A stretch of 64,000 nt of DNA from Leptolyngbya sp. Cla-17 (GCF_016807185.1 NZ_JAEVYN010000001.1:2010161-2074160); one strand, 5' to 3'. Shown: positions 8,588-17,682, counted from the stretch's first letter. Numbers and translations: made by a program. The notes: generated by a model from the sequence alone, not told the origin.

Positions 8588-9739
8588 ATGGGTGCTGATT
8601 CTTGTAACATTGAATACTTAATAGGTCGGCAAGCAGAGCTGAATCAGGTAAGCCAAGTTCTTGCTATAGATGGTGACCTGCTCATTGCTGGAGTTCCCGG
8701 AAGTGGTCGCCGTACTTTAGTTCGTTATGCGGCTGAGCGCATGGAGGCTCGCGTGATCGAAATTGATTGTTTGAGAGCAACCGACAGCGATCGCTTTTTA
8801 CATCTATTTGCCGAAGGACTATTGCAAGCGTTTAAGTCTACTACTGAGCGATCGCTCATTCAGAATTGGAGCACCCAGCAACCCATTCGCTTAGAACACA
8901 CTGCTAATGGAACGCAACTCGTTTGGCAGAAAACGTCTACAGACAAATGGACGGTGTTGGAAGCACTGTTAGGGTTACCCCAAACCCTGGCAGAATGGCT
9001 CATTTGTCGCATTGTGATTGTGTTTCAAAACTTTCCTCACATTCGCTCTTGGGATCGATCGCAGCAGTGGGAGAACTATCTTCGCCAAGAAATTCAGCGG
9101 CAGCCGCAGGTGAGCTATGCATTTATTGCCACCGTTGCCGAAAGTTGGGTGTTGCAAAGCGAGTTGCAAGTGGTGTTGTTAGGTCCGCTGAAATCGGAAG
9201 ATCTTCAGCCTTGGCTAGAGAAAGTGATGGCAGCTCAAGGACTCACCTTTCAACCTCAAGCGCTGACTTTATTTCTAGACTACATACAAGGCAATTTTGG
9301 CGACGCGATCGCCCTTATGCGTCGTCTTTGGCAAAATCACCAGCTTACAAAAATTGCTGAGGTTAATTGCTTTTCAACATCTCTAACCAGTAATTCTTCT
9401 CACTCTGTCCTCTCTCCTTTCTCCTCGTCGGATCTGATCCAACCAGAGCAAGTTCACAGCAGCACCCTAGCATTGGTAGAGGATCTTGCACGAACTTTTG
9501 AGGCTTTGTTAATGCTTTTGCCGCCTAGCCAAGTGCGGCTGCTGGAGAGTTTGGCGCTTGACCCAACCGATAGCCCTCATTCGCGGGAGTATATTCAAAA
9601 ACACCATTTATCTCGCGGTGGCGGTCTGCAAGGAGCGATCGCTAGTTTGCAGCAAAAAGGCTTGGTGTATGGGGCTGAGTATGGTTACCGCATCACCATG
9701 CCCCTACTGGCGTTTTGGCTAAAACATCGATTGGCGTAG
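8588..9739 (+). CDS. P-loop-like protein with degenerate Walker motifs
   Basis: A 383-residue soluble protein. It begins with an IGRQAELNQV motif like that of archaeal-ATPase/STAND proteins. It then has a Walker A-like loop GVPGSGRRT (35-43), where the usual Lys is Arg, and a hydrophobic strand CRIVIVFQNF in place of Walker B, where the acidic residue is Gln. A helical lid-like region and a C-terminal segment resembling a winged helix (about 310-383) follow. A Ser/Thr-rich linker at ~265-285 may derive from a short repeat. It may bind nucleotide weakly or not at all. It is divergent from the ATPase gene; function unknown. Confidence 0.75.
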   Translation: MGADSCNIEYLIGRQAELNQVSQVLAIDGDLLIAGVPGSGRRTLVRYAAERMEARVIEIDCLRATDSDRFLHLFAEGLLQAFKSTTERSLIQNWSTQQPIRLEHTANGTQLVWQKTSTDKWTVLEALLGLPQTLAEWLICRIVIVFQNFPHIRSWDRSQQWENYLRQEIQRQPQVSYAFIATVAESWVLQSELQVVLLGPLKSEDLQPWLEKVMAAQGLTFQPQALTLFLDYIQGNFGDAIALMRRLWQNHQLTKIAEVNCFSTSLTSNSSHSVLSPFSSSDLIQPEQVHSSTLALVEDLARTFEALLMLLPPSQVRLLESLALDPTDSPHSREYIQKHHLSRGGGLQGAIASLQQKGLVYGAEYGYRITMPLLAFWLKHRLA

Positions 9740-9785
9740 AGGAAAAGAGTTCGAAGTTCGGGGTTATAGAGTTCAAATACTTACA

Positions 9786-9827
9786 CTCCCAACTCCGTAC
9801 TCCTAACTCTGTACTCTTTACCCCGCA
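9786..9827. repeat. heptanucleotide tandem repeat (STRR-like)
   Basis: Six consecutive 7-bp units of the form CTCCNNA: CTCCCAA, CTCCGTA, CTCCTAA, CTCTGTA, CTCTTTA, CCCCGCA. Such short tandem heptamers are a known feature of filamentous cyanobacterial genomes. This run reaches into the last codons of the Nudix gene on the minus strand and supplies its stop codon. Related heptamers occur inside trpD (34543-34570) and the NB-ARC gene (41420-41447). Confidence 0.75.
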
Positions 9828-10276
9828 CTTTTGATGAAGTTAAGCAAGATCTCCCGATGGGGCTTTCCTAAAGGGCGCACTTCGTTAATTTTGGCAGAGT
9901 AGCGATCGCCCCGTTCAATGTCTTCCGGCGTAAACCAGTCCAAATCCATCCCTTCTCCCAAAACCAGTTCACCCACGGTCTTATCTAATTGCCCATGATA
10001 AATATAGCGAGTGACATAGGTATCTTGATGGCAATCAAATAGCGTCAAGACTGGCGGACAATAGCTAAGTTCTTCCACCAACTCACGCTGCACACCTGTT
10101 TCAGCAGTTTCTCCCGGCTCTAGATGCCCCCCAAAAAATCCCCAATGACCGGGATGCAGAATAGCAGGATTATCATCTCGCAACTGCATTAGAAACTTGC
10201 CCTCGTGATAGAGAATGGCTAGCGCTACAGTCGGCAGAGGAGTAGAAATCAGTTCAGCCTGAACGTCAGAAGTCAT
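9818..10276 (-). CDS. Nudix hydrolase
   Basis: Hydrolyses a nucleoside diphosphate linked to some other moiety; the substrate cannot be assigned. The 152-residue protein contains the Nudix box GHLEPGETAETGVQRELVEEL around residues 50-70, with the expected Gly, Glu, Arg-Glu and paired Glu residues that bind the catalytic metal. Beta strands before it (PTVALAILYHEGKFLM) match the fold. The 3' end runs into a heptanucleotide repeat, so the last residues may be recent. It is divergent from the cytochrome b-like gene. Confidence 0.92.
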   Translation of the reverse strand: MTSDVQAELISTPLPTVALAILYHEGKFLMQLRDDNPAILHPGHWGFFGGHLEPGETAETGVQRELVEELSYCPPVLTLFDCHQDTYVTRYIYHGQLDKTVGELVLGEGMDLDWFTPEDIERGDRYSAKINEVRPLGKPHREILLNFIKSAG

Positions 10277-10404
10277 TGAATGATACCTCTCCAGTAATTC
10301 ACAAATTAGCTAAAACCTGTTCATAGGTTAGCAAAGCAACTTAATAGTTCGTTAAGATTGAGCTTAATAGAACTACACATACTTCTCAGCAACCGTCTTT
10401 ACTT

Positions 10405-11076
10405 ATGAAAAGCCCTTCCTTTATTCTGCGGCGTTCCTCTACCATTCTGGCGGTTAGTGTTTTGACTCTAACACTGCTAGCTGCCATTACTGGAAGCTTA
10501 CTTGCGTTTAACTATCAGCCCACCGCGGGCGGCGCATTTGAGTCTTTGAGCAAGATCACGACTGAGATACCTTTTGGTTGGCTGGTTCGCCGAGTCCACG
10601 ACCTGGCGGGTAACTTAGTGATTGTGGTGGCGTTGATTCAAATGGTGGTGATGTTCTTGGGTGAACGCTACCGCCGCAGTTGGTTGACCGCCTGGATTAG
10701 CGGGATTTTGTTTGTTTTGGCGGCGATCGGGCTAGGGTGGACTGCCATGCTGCTGGATTGGTCACAGATTGGTTTTTGGCGGTTGCGGGTAGAGCTAGGC
10801 ATTATTGAATCAGTTCCGATCGCAGGACCTATTATTCGGAATATCTTGACCGGGGGCGGCGCGATCGGGTCTGTCACGGTCGCTCATATGTATGCGCTAC
10901 ACAGCTACATCCTTTCTTTAGGTGCAGTGGTGCTATCTGTTATTCACTTGACTGGGCTAGTATTTCAAGAACGAGAAATTGCACAGTTAGCGGTTCAGCA
11001 GTCTACTTCAGAAGTAGTTCCTCAATCGACACATCAGGAGCCAGATTCAGACGGCAACACGAATGTGCCCGCATAG
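10405..11076 (+). CDS. cytochrome b6-like membrane protein, one haem site altered
   Basis: A 223-residue paralogue of the cytochrome b N-terminal domain with four hydrophobic helices. Alignment by eye to PetB is good: FNYQPTAGGAF for FYYKPTVTEAF, FGWLVRRVH for FGWLIRSIH, LDWSQIGFW for LPWDQVGYW, and YALHSYIL for YSLHTFVL. His65 (position of b6 His86), His166 (His187) and His181 (His202) are present, but the b6 His100 position is Gln79. The p-side haem pair 86/187 is kept and the n-side pair 100/202 is broken. The b6 Cys35 that holds haem c(n) is also missing. It is not the petB gene: there is no petD beside it. A role in an alternative electron-transfer step is inference only. Confidence 0.82.
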   Translation: MKSPSFILRRSSTILAVSVLTLTLLAAITGSLLAFNYQPTAGGAFESLSKITTEIPFGWLVRRVHDLAGNLVIVVALIQMVVMFLGERYRRSWLTAWISGILFVLAAIGLGWTAMLLDWSQIGFWRLRVELGIIESVPIAGPIIRNILTGGGAIGSVTVAHMYALHSYILSLGAVVLSVIHLTGLVFQEREIAQLAVQQSTSEVVPQSTHQEPDSDGNTNVPA

Positions 11077-11112
11077 CATTACCAAGTACGACAAAGCGTA
11101 GATTATCGCTGA

Positions 11113-11141
11113 GGGCGTGAGTGAGGTTCACGTCCTTTTTC
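11113..11141 (+). terminator. rho-independent terminator after the cytochrome b-like gene
   Basis: GGGCGTGAG (11113-11121) pairs with TTCACGTCC (11127-11135), including two G-T pairs, with a 5-nt loop and TTTTT directly after. It lies 37 nt downstream of the stop codon. Confidence 0.8.
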
Positions 11142-11568
11142 TTGGAAATTTGGAATTAACTCACTACGCGTCAATTAGGGGGCATGACACATCTTGCAAT
11201 CTTCATAGCTTTTTGGTAAGCGAAGCGATTCCCTCACCAATAATTTACTGAGATTTTTGAAGATAAGCATTAGTTTAGAGAAGAATGATCTTTCCTCCGG
11301 AGTCTGGACTGCTTGACTCGTAAAACTACGTTAGAGTGCCCTTCTTCCGAGTTGCTAGCTAACTAAAGGTTTCATCACAGAATGGCTCAATGGTCGTTTT
11401 AAGTAAAATTAAGCGCTTGAGTCATTGATTACAGGGTGCATGGTTAAGGCAAACAAAGAGGTCTGAATGTTTAGTCGCTTTGTTTGCCAGGTTAAAGAAT
11501 TCAATGTATTTGATTTTGTCAGACTTCTGGTGGAGATCTGCCTGGTAGGCTAATCTTCGCGAGAAGTT
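11142..11568. other. intergenic region, no gene recognised
   Basis: About 430 bp between the terminator and the invertase start. I see only very short open frames and no RNA motif. The invertase promoter must lie here or in the last part, but no convincing sigma-70 pair was identified. Confidence 0.5.
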
Positions 11569-13050
11569 GTGCAGTTTGAATTTGATCACTCAGTATCCGC
11601 AATTGGAACACAGGAGCATCAGTTGGCAATGCAAGCAACAGAGTTTCTCGTCAAAGAGGCATGGGAACTTTTAGAAAAGTCAATGGTGTATTTTCGGGGG
11701 CGACCTGTTGGCACAGTGGCGGCTCGTGACCCTTATGTAGAAGCGCTGAACTATGACCAATGTTTTATGCGTGATTTTGTGCCCTGTGCTCTGCTGTTTT
11801 TGACGAATGGTAGAAGCGAAATTGTGCGGAATTTTTTGATTGAAACGCTGGCGCTGCAAAGTAGCGATAAGCAAATGGATAGCTTTAACGCAGGGCAGGG
11901 GTTGATGCCTGCCAGCTTTAAGGTGGAACTATGGGATGAGGAGCAATATCTAACGGCGGATTTTGGCGAACACGCGATCGGTCGGGTGACTCCAGTCGAT
12001 TCTTGCCTGTGGTGGTTGATTTTGCTCAGAGCTTATGTGAAGGCGACGGGAGATATTGCCTTAGCGCATCAACCAGAGTTTCAGCAAAGCATTATGCTGA
12101 TTTTAAAGCTGTGTCTCGCCGATCGCTTTGATATGTACCCAACCATGCTGGTGCCAGATGGGGCGTTTATGATTGATCGCCGCATGGGGGTGTTTGGGCA
12201 TCCTTTAGAGATCCAAGCCTTGTTTTACGGGGCACTGTGTTCTGCGCGAGAACTGTTGGCGGGGCGACGCGGCGAGTTTTACAAGCAAATCGTTAACCAG
12301 CGATTGAGTGTACTCAATTTGCATATCCGACAGTATTACTGGATCGATTTGAAGCGGCTGAATGAAATCTATCATTTTCGGGGTGAGGAATTTGGCGAGA
12401 GTGCCATTAACAAATTCAATATTTATCCCGAATCGATTCCTTACTGGCTGACAGAATGGATCCCTGAAACGGGCGGCTATTTGGCTGGAAACCTAGGTCC
12501 AGCGCAAATGGATTTTCGGTTTTTTACGCTGGGCAATTTGATGGCAATTATTTCCTCTCTGTCCAGCGATCGCGAATCTCAATCCATCATGGATTTAATC
12601 GAGCAGCGTTGGCAGGATGTGGTGGGTTACATGCCCATGAAAATTTGCTTTCCTGCTGTGGAAGATCTGGAATGGAAAATTTTGACGGGTTGCGACCCTA
12701 AAAATGTGCCCTGGTCTTATCACAATGGTGGTAACTGGCCTGTACTGCTGTGGTCATTTGCGGCCGCAGCAGTGAAAACAGGCAGAACGGAATTAGCATG
12801 GCGCGCGCTGGAAATTGCTGAACGCCGACTCAGCGAAGATGAATGGGCAGAATATTACGACGGCAGAAACGGTCGGTTAGTTGGCAAAGCCTCACGCAAA
12901 TTTCAAACCTGGAGCATTGCTGGCTATCTGCTTGCCCGTGAATTTCTGGAGCATCCTGAACACTTGGCGTTAATTAGCTTTACCGATGATCCGGAGATGC
13001 TGGAATGGATGTGCTATGCCCGTGAAGGCTACGAAAGCCAAAAGTGCTAA
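11569..13050 (+). CDS. alkaline/neutral invertase, GH100
   Basis: Hydrolyses sucrose to glucose and fructose in the cytoplasm; plant cytosolic invertases derive from this cyanobacterial family. The 493-residue protein is family length and starts at GTG. Recognisable GH100 segments are RDPYVEALNYDQCFMRDF (53-70), where the acidic residues line the active site, FGEHAIGRVTPVDSCLWWLILLRAY (with the likely catalytic Asp144), and WSYHNGGNWPVLLW near the C-terminus. The Shine-Dalgarno is weak (GAGAA close to the GTG). No sucrose synthesis gene is adjacent. Family is secure; which of the cyanobacterial paralogues (InvA or InvB) it matches is not resolved. Confidence 0.93.
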   Translation: MQFEFDHSVSAIGTQEHQLAMQATEFLVKEAWELLEKSMVYFRGRPVGTVAARDPYVEALNYDQCFMRDFVPCALLFLTNGRSEIVRNFLIETLALQSSDKQMDSFNAGQGLMPASFKVELWDEEQYLTADFGEHAIGRVTPVDSCLWWLILLRAYVKATGDIALAHQPEFQQSIMLILKLCLADRFDMYPTMLVPDGAFMIDRRMGVFGHPLEIQALFYGALCSARELLAGRRGEFYKQIVNQRLSVLNLHIRQYYWIDLKRLNEIYHFRGEEFGESAINKFNIYPESIPYWLTEWIPETGGYLAGNLGPAQMDFRFFTLGNLMAIISSLSSDRESQSIMDLIEQRWQDVVGYMPMKICFPAVEDLEWKILTGCDPKNVPWSYHNGGNWPVLLWSFAAAAVKTGRTELAWRALEIAERRLSEDEWAEYYDGRNGRLVGKASRKFQTWSIAGYLLAREFLEHPEHLALISFTDDPEMLEWMCYAREGYESQKC

Positions 13051-13454
13051 TTGTCAGAAATTACCGAGAGAACAGATTCTAATTTCCTTCCTATTAAAAA
13101 AGTAGGTTGTAATTTGACCTTTGCTTTTTATCTTGATGATCCCTCTAGGCTGAGAATTGTACTGATGCTTTAAGCACTCCAGGTAGCTTCAGATTGTTCA
13201 AGCCTCTATTGGTTTGAGCCATAAACGAATTTAGCGGTTGAACGACCTCCAATCCCCCCGCACATCTTCAACTCGCTAATCACGTTTGGGGCTATTAGAT
13301 GCATTCCGCTTCAGGCGAATAAAACTAATTTCAGCAAAATCTTATTCACAACTTAAATGTAATCCAAACTGTTAAGTTTTCAGAGTGATCGCAAAGGTGT
13401 TTTGATACTCTGAAGACTCTATCCCAAAGAGTTTGTTTCAGATTGAGCGCCGCT
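13051..13454. other. intergenic region, no gene recognised
   Basis: About 400 AT-rich bp between the invertase and the RarA fusion gene, both on the plus strand. It contains a weak 6-bp inverted repeat (CAGAGT/ACTCTG near 13380-13412) and no open frame of note. I found no terminator with a clear T run after the invertase gene. Confidence 0.5.
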
Positions 13455-15716
13455 ATGGATTTGTTTGATCAGCATCGTCAAGCGCGAACTGAGGCAGAAG
13501 CGCCGCTGGCAGCACGAATGCGTCCCCGAACATTGGATGAGTTTGTGGGGCAAGATGCGATCGTGGGGCGAGGGCGGCTGTTGCGACGGGCAATTCAAGC
13601 AGATCAGCTATCCTCGTTGATTTTTTATGGACCGCCAGGGACGGGCAAGACAACTTTGGCACGGATTATCGCCAACACAACAAAGGCGCATTTTATTGCG
13701 ATTAATGCGGTGCTGGCGGGGGTAAAGGATATTCGAGATGCGATCGCCCTTGCCCAAGAAAAGCGCGGTATGCACGATCAACGCACGATTCTGTTTGTAG
13801 ACGAAGTGCATCGCTTTAACAAAGCTCAGCAAGATGCACTATTGCCCTGGGTGGAAACGGGCACCGTGATTTTGATTGGAGCGACGACTGAGAATCCCTT
13901 TTTTGAAGTCAATAAGGCGTTAGTCTCGCGATCGCGCCTGTTTCAATTAAAGTCCTTAGATGAAGCCGATTTGCGGCAAGTGGTTCATCAGGCACTAGCT
14001 GACCCAGCACGTGGGTATGGCAAGTTGAATATTCAGTTAGATCATGAAGCTCTGGAGCATTTAGTGAATGTGGCAAATGGGGATGCCCGTGCCCTGCTGA
14101 ATGCGCTGGAACTTGCTGTTGAAACTACGCCACTGGATAAGCAAGGTATTCTGCATCTCACCCTCGCAGTCGCCGAAGAATCTATTCAGCAACGGGCCGT
14201 GCTGTATGACAAAGAGGGAGATGCCCACTTCGACACCATTAGCGCGTTCATTAAAAGTGTGCGCGGATCTGATCCGGATGCGGCACTCTATTGGCTGGCA
14301 CGCATGGTTTACGCTGGCGAAGACCCACGCTTTATCTTTCGCAGACTGCTGATTTTGGCAGGGGAAGATGTGGGCATGGCAGACCCCAACGCGATCGCGA
14401 TAGTCAACGCCTGCGCCCAAACCTTTGACCGGGTAGGGCTACCCGAAGGACGCTATCCATTAGCACAGGCAACGCTTTACCTGGCAACTGCTGCTAAATC
14501 CAACAGCGTTATGGGATTTTTTGATGCGCTATCCACCGTGGAGAAAGAGCGGGAAGACGATGTGCCAGCTCCGCTACGAGATGGCAACCGAGACAAGCAA
14601 AGCTTTGGGCATGGAGCGGGCTACCTCTATCCCCATGCCTATCGCGATCATTGGATAGAGCAACAGTATTTACCTGCCAGCCTTCAAGGTCAGGTGTTTT
14701 ATCAGCCGTCTAGGCAGGGGTATGAAGCGCAAATTCAAACCCAAGTGACACAGCGACGGGAAGCACAACTGGCAGCATTGCTTGAAGGTATGGGAGCGGC
14801 AATGCCAGAAATATTAACGTTTAGCACAGTCAATACAGCACAAGAGCGATGGTTACAACGAACCCTCAGTCAATCGGGGGAGCAGTTGACAAAAGTCCGC
14901 GATCGCCTGTTTAGCCTCATTCAGCCTCAACGCAATCATCGGATTTTAGACTTAAATGCAGACAGTGGATTACTAACCTGGGAAGCAGTGCGACAGGTGC
15001 CAGAAGGAGCGGTCTATGCCTGCGCTCATACTCAAGCAGCTGCCGAAGCATTGCAAAAACAGAGCGAATTTCTGGAAGAATTAAGTCGTCCGATGATTTT
15101 ACAAGCCTCACTGCGACAACTACCCGCGGTGCTGATGGAGCAGTCGATTCAAGTAGACTGCCTGATTGGACGCAATGTTTTGGCTGGGGAGTTAAATAAA
15201 GCGGAGGCGGTTGATTGGCTAGCCGCGATTCTGCAAAGCGTATCACTCACGGGAATTTCCCAATCTAAACGACCAAGTTCAGGAGCCAATGCTGTGACGA
15301 TTGCTCTAGCAGAACTACTGCCTTATCGCACGCAACGGCTTTACAGCCTCCTAAAATCAGAATGGTTGGAACCCGCCCTTTATACGCGATTAATCCAAGC
15401 TGAGGAATCAATTTATAAGCACAGCGGTAATAAACTGAACTGGAATGAAACTGAGCTAAAAAGAATGTTTCAGCAAGCTGGATTCACTCTAGAAGTAGAG
15501 GTAGAACAAATGCAGATGCCGCTTCATATCACACCAAACGCTGTGCAGAAGTGGTTTGCGATCGCTGCCAGCACTTCAACCTATAGGAGTTATCTAAACC
15601 AAAGCCTAACGGAGGCTGAATTGGAAACGATACAGTCCTGTTTTCTGCGACACGTCTGTAATCAAACCGTTTTGTGGAAAAGCGCGATCGCCTTCTTTTG
15701 GGGACAAATACCCTAA
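13455..15716 (+). CDS. RarA/MgsA AAA+ ATPase fused to a methyltransferase-like domain
   Basis: A 753-residue fusion. Residues 1-~430 are RarA (MgsA), the clamp-loader-like ATPase that acts at stalled replication forks: RMRPRTLDEFVGQ, Walker A FYGPPGTGKTTLARI, Walker B TILFVDEVHRFNKAQQD, sensor 1 LIGATTENPFFEVN, and the tetramerisation region with KSNSVMGFFDAL and GHGAGYLYPHAY. The remaining ~320 residues contain HRILDLNADSGLLTWEAV, a degenerate form of the SAM-binding motif I, and a Rossmann-like pattern. The same RarA-plus-unknown-domain fusion is known in cyanobacteria, so it is not an assembly artefact. ATG 13455 preferred over TTG 13443. Its stop overlaps the stop of the next, convergent gene. 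Confidence 0.92.
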   Translation: MDLFDQHRQARTEAEAPLAARMRPRTLDEFVGQDAIVGRGRLLRRAIQADQLSSLIFYGPPGTGKTTLARIIANTTKAHFIAINAVLAGVKDIRDAIALAQEKRGMHDQRTILFVDEVHRFNKAQQDALLPWVETGTVILIGATTENPFFEVNKALVSRSRLFQLKSLDEADLRQVVHQALADPARGYGKLNIQLDHEALEHLVNVANGDARALLNALELAVETTPLDKQGILHLTLAVAEESIQQRAVLYDKEGDAHFDTISAFIKSVRGSDPDAALYWLARMVYAGEDPRFIFRRLLILAGEDVGMADPNAIAIVNACAQTFDRVGLPEGRYPLAQATLYLATAAKSNSVMGFFDALSTVEKEREDDVPAPLRDGNRDKQSFGHGAGYLYPHAYRDHWIEQQYLPASLQGQVFYQPSRQGYEAQIQTQVTQRREAQLAALLEGMGAAMPEILTFSTVNTAQERWLQRTLSQSGEQLTKVRDRLFSLIQPQRNHRILDLNADSGLLTWEAVRQVPEGAVYACAHTQAAAEALQKQSEFLEELSRPMILQASLRQLPAVLMEQSIQVDCLIGRNVLAGELNKAEAVDWLAAILQSVSLTGISQSKRPSSGANAVTIALAELLPYRTQRLYSLLKSEWLEPALYTRLIQAEESIYKHSGNKLNWNETELKRMFQQAGFTLEVEVEQMQMPLHITPNAVQKWFAIAASTSTYRSYLNQSLTEAELETIQSCFLRHVCNQTVLWKSAIAFFWGQIP

Positions 15717-15916
15717 TCTACTGGATATTCACTATCAGCATGGGAGCCACTCTTGTAAGGATCATTTGCGCTCCAAACAGCAGCAAGAACAGCAAATCCA
15801 AACGTTGAACATAAGCGCTTTGTAAATAAGGCTACTGTTGAAACGCCATTGACAGAAGGTGATACGTCCTTAGTAGAAGGTGATACGCCATTAGTAGAAA
15901 GCAAACTACTCTTCAT
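15713..15916 (-). CDS. small protein with three N-terminal heptapeptide repeats
   Basis: A 67-residue frame preceded by AGGA 8 nt upstream of ATG. The N-terminus contains three imperfect 7-residue repeats, STNGVSP, STKDVSP and SVNGVST, encoded by three 21-bp DNA repeats around 15840-15900. Then come a basic patch, a short hydrophobic stretch (FGFAVLAAVW) and a hydrophilic tail. The good ribosome binding site and repeat structure argue for a real gene. I do not recognise it. A repetitive secreted or membrane-associated peptide is possible. Confidence 0.5.
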   Translation of the reverse strand: MKSSLLSTNGVSPSTKDVSPSVNGVSTVALFTKRLCSTFGFAVLAAVWSANDPYKSGSHADSEYPVD

Positions 15917-16242
15917 TGAAAATATCCTACTAAATAAATAAAGGTTGTCGGAGATTACTTAGGTAGATACATTTAAGAGCTATAAGTTCCACGTACAGAA
16001 GTATTTGAGATAAAGCAGCAACCTGATCTGCCTGAAAATGATGCTGTCCGGGAATCTCTCAGGTCGATAGAAATTGATTGCATACTACAACCTAATTACG
16101 AGCAATTAAATACTAGGGAGACTATTATTTAATCCCAGTGAATTCACTGTAGCATCCGTAAAATTGCTGACAAGTAATCTTCATCAAGCAAACAAAAAAC
16201 CTTCTCAACTTGAAGATCAGGTAAAACTGCTCCAGAAAATGA
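15917..16242. other. intergenic region, no gene recognised
   Basis: About 325 AT-rich bp between two minus-strand genes. Part of it must hold the promoter of the small gene at 15916. No open frame longer than about 30 codons was noticed, and no sequence recognisable as a decayed gene. Confidence 0.45.
16195..16216 (-). terminator. weak terminator after trpB
   Basis: Read on the minus strand, CTTC (complement of 16213-16216) pairs with GAAG (complement of 16202-16205) across a 7-nt loop, followed by a G and six T. The stem is short, so this is a weak candidate. Confidence 0.4.
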
Positions 16243-17511
16243 TTATTTCTTTTCAGTTGCATCGAATAGTTTTGCAACTGTTTGAACATCTTTATCGCCT
16301 CGCCCTGAACAGTTGATCACAATTCGAGGAGAACCTTCAAGTTGAGGGCACAACACATCTAAATACGCGATCGCGTGAGCAGTTTCTAAAGCTGGAATAA
16401 TTCCTTCCAGTTGTGATAGCCGTTGAAAGGCATTCAGTGCTTCTTCATCCGTAACACTGTAATATTCAGCACGACCCAATTCTTTAAGATAACTATGCTC
16501 AGGACCTACCCCTGGATAATCTAATCCAGCACTAATGGAATGGGGTTCAACCACTTGCCCATCTTCGTCCTGAAGCAAGTAACTCATGGCACCATGCAAT
16601 ACGCCAACTCGCCCATGAGTTAGAGTCGCGGCATGTTTTCCAGTTTGCACTCCTTCACCAGCCGCCTCAACTCCAATCAAACGCACAGATGATTCGTTGA
16701 TAAACTCGTGAAACAATCCCATTGCATTGGAACCGCCACCTACACACGCCAATAAAATATCCGGTAAGCCCTGCCATTTTTCTTGACTTTGAATGCGGGT
16801 TTCTTCACCGATCACGGCGTGGAAATCGCGCACAATCATTGGATAAGGATGAGGACCTGCAACTGAGCCAAGGATGTAGTGTGTGGTTTCTACATTCGTT
16901 ACCCAATCTCGAATCGCTTCCGAGGTCGCATCTTTCAGCGTGCCAGTTCCCGCTTCCACTGGAGAGATTTCTGCGCCCATTAACTTCATCCGAAAGACAT
17001 TTAATGCCTGCCGCTCCATGTCATGAACGCCCATGTAAATGACACATTTCAAGCCAAATCGAGCGCAAACGGTTGCAGTCGCCACTCCATGCTGTCCGGC
17101 TCCAGTCTCAGCAATAACGCGCTGTTTACCCATGCGCTTTGCCAGCAAAACTTGTGCCAATGCATTGTTGATTTTGTGAGAACCCGTATGGTTAAGGTCT
17201 TCTCGCTTGAGATAGATTTGTGCACCAGTGCCGTCGGGGCGGGCGTAGTGAGTGGTTAACCGTTCGGCAAAATAGAGCGGACTAGGACGACCCACATAAT
17301 CCTTTAGTAATCCTTGAAGCTCAGTTTGGAAAGCGGGATCATTGCGGTATTGATAAAACGCAGATTCTAATTCAGCTAGCGCTGGCATTAGGGTTTCGGG
17401 AACATACTTACCGCCAAACTTGCCAAATCTTCCCAGAGCATCAGGACGTTGAGCGGATGAAGCGGACTGAGAACTGGGACGAAAAGGAGTGGTAGTCACG
17501 GGTTTTAGCAA
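16243..17511 (-). CDS. trpB: tryptophan synthase beta chain
   Basis: PLP-dependent condensation of indole with serine, the last step of tryptophan synthesis, in complex with TrpA. The 422-residue protein has FGGKYVPETLMPAL at the start of the conserved part, the PLP lysine in HTGSHKINNAL, the GAGQHGVATA loop, the phosphate-binding GGGSNAMG, and the C-terminal INCSGRGDKD. The first ~25 residues are a variable Ser-rich extension. It stands alone, without trpA next to it; trpD (34250) and trpF (49094) are also single genes in this window, as is usual in cyanobacteria. Confidence 0.97.
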   Translation of the reverse strand: MLKPVTTTPFRPSSQSASSAQRPDALGRFGKFGGKYVPETLMPALAELESAFYQYRNDPAFQTELQGLLKDYVGRPSPLYFAERLTTHYARPDGTGAQIYLKREDLNHTGSHKINNALAQVLLAKRMGKQRVIAETGAGQHGVATATVCARFGLKCVIYMGVHDMERQALNVFRMKLMGAEISPVEAGTGTLKDATSEAIRDWVTNVETTHYILGSVAGPHPYPMIVRDFHAVIGEETRIQSQEKWQGLPDILLACVGGGSNAMGLFHEFINESSVRLIGVEAAGEGVQTGKHAATLTHGRVGVLHGAMSYLLQDEDGQVVEPHSISAGLDYPGVGPEHSYLKELGRAEYYSVTDEEALNAFQRLSQLEGIIPALETAHAIAYLDVLCPQLEGSPRIVINCSGRGDKDVQTVAKLFDATEKK

Positions 17512-17682
17512 TGCAACAGGTTTTAATTATAAGCGCGATCGCGTGGAGATTGTTAATCGTCGAGGGAAAACACGGGATCAGGCAAGGCGCTAAACCATGC
17601 ATGAAAACGTGATCTGCGTAAGGAATATGGGAATACTTGATGAGGATCAACCCAAGATTCACCTTAGTTGACAAGGATAATT

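Noticed and set aside
9740..9830. CRISPR-like short repeats
   Set aside because: The units are contiguous 7-mers without spacers, typical of STRR repeats.
10405..11076. petB, the cytochrome b6 subunit of the b6f complex
   Set aside because: One haem ligand and the haem c(n) cysteine are missing, and petD is not adjacent. It is a divergent paralogue.
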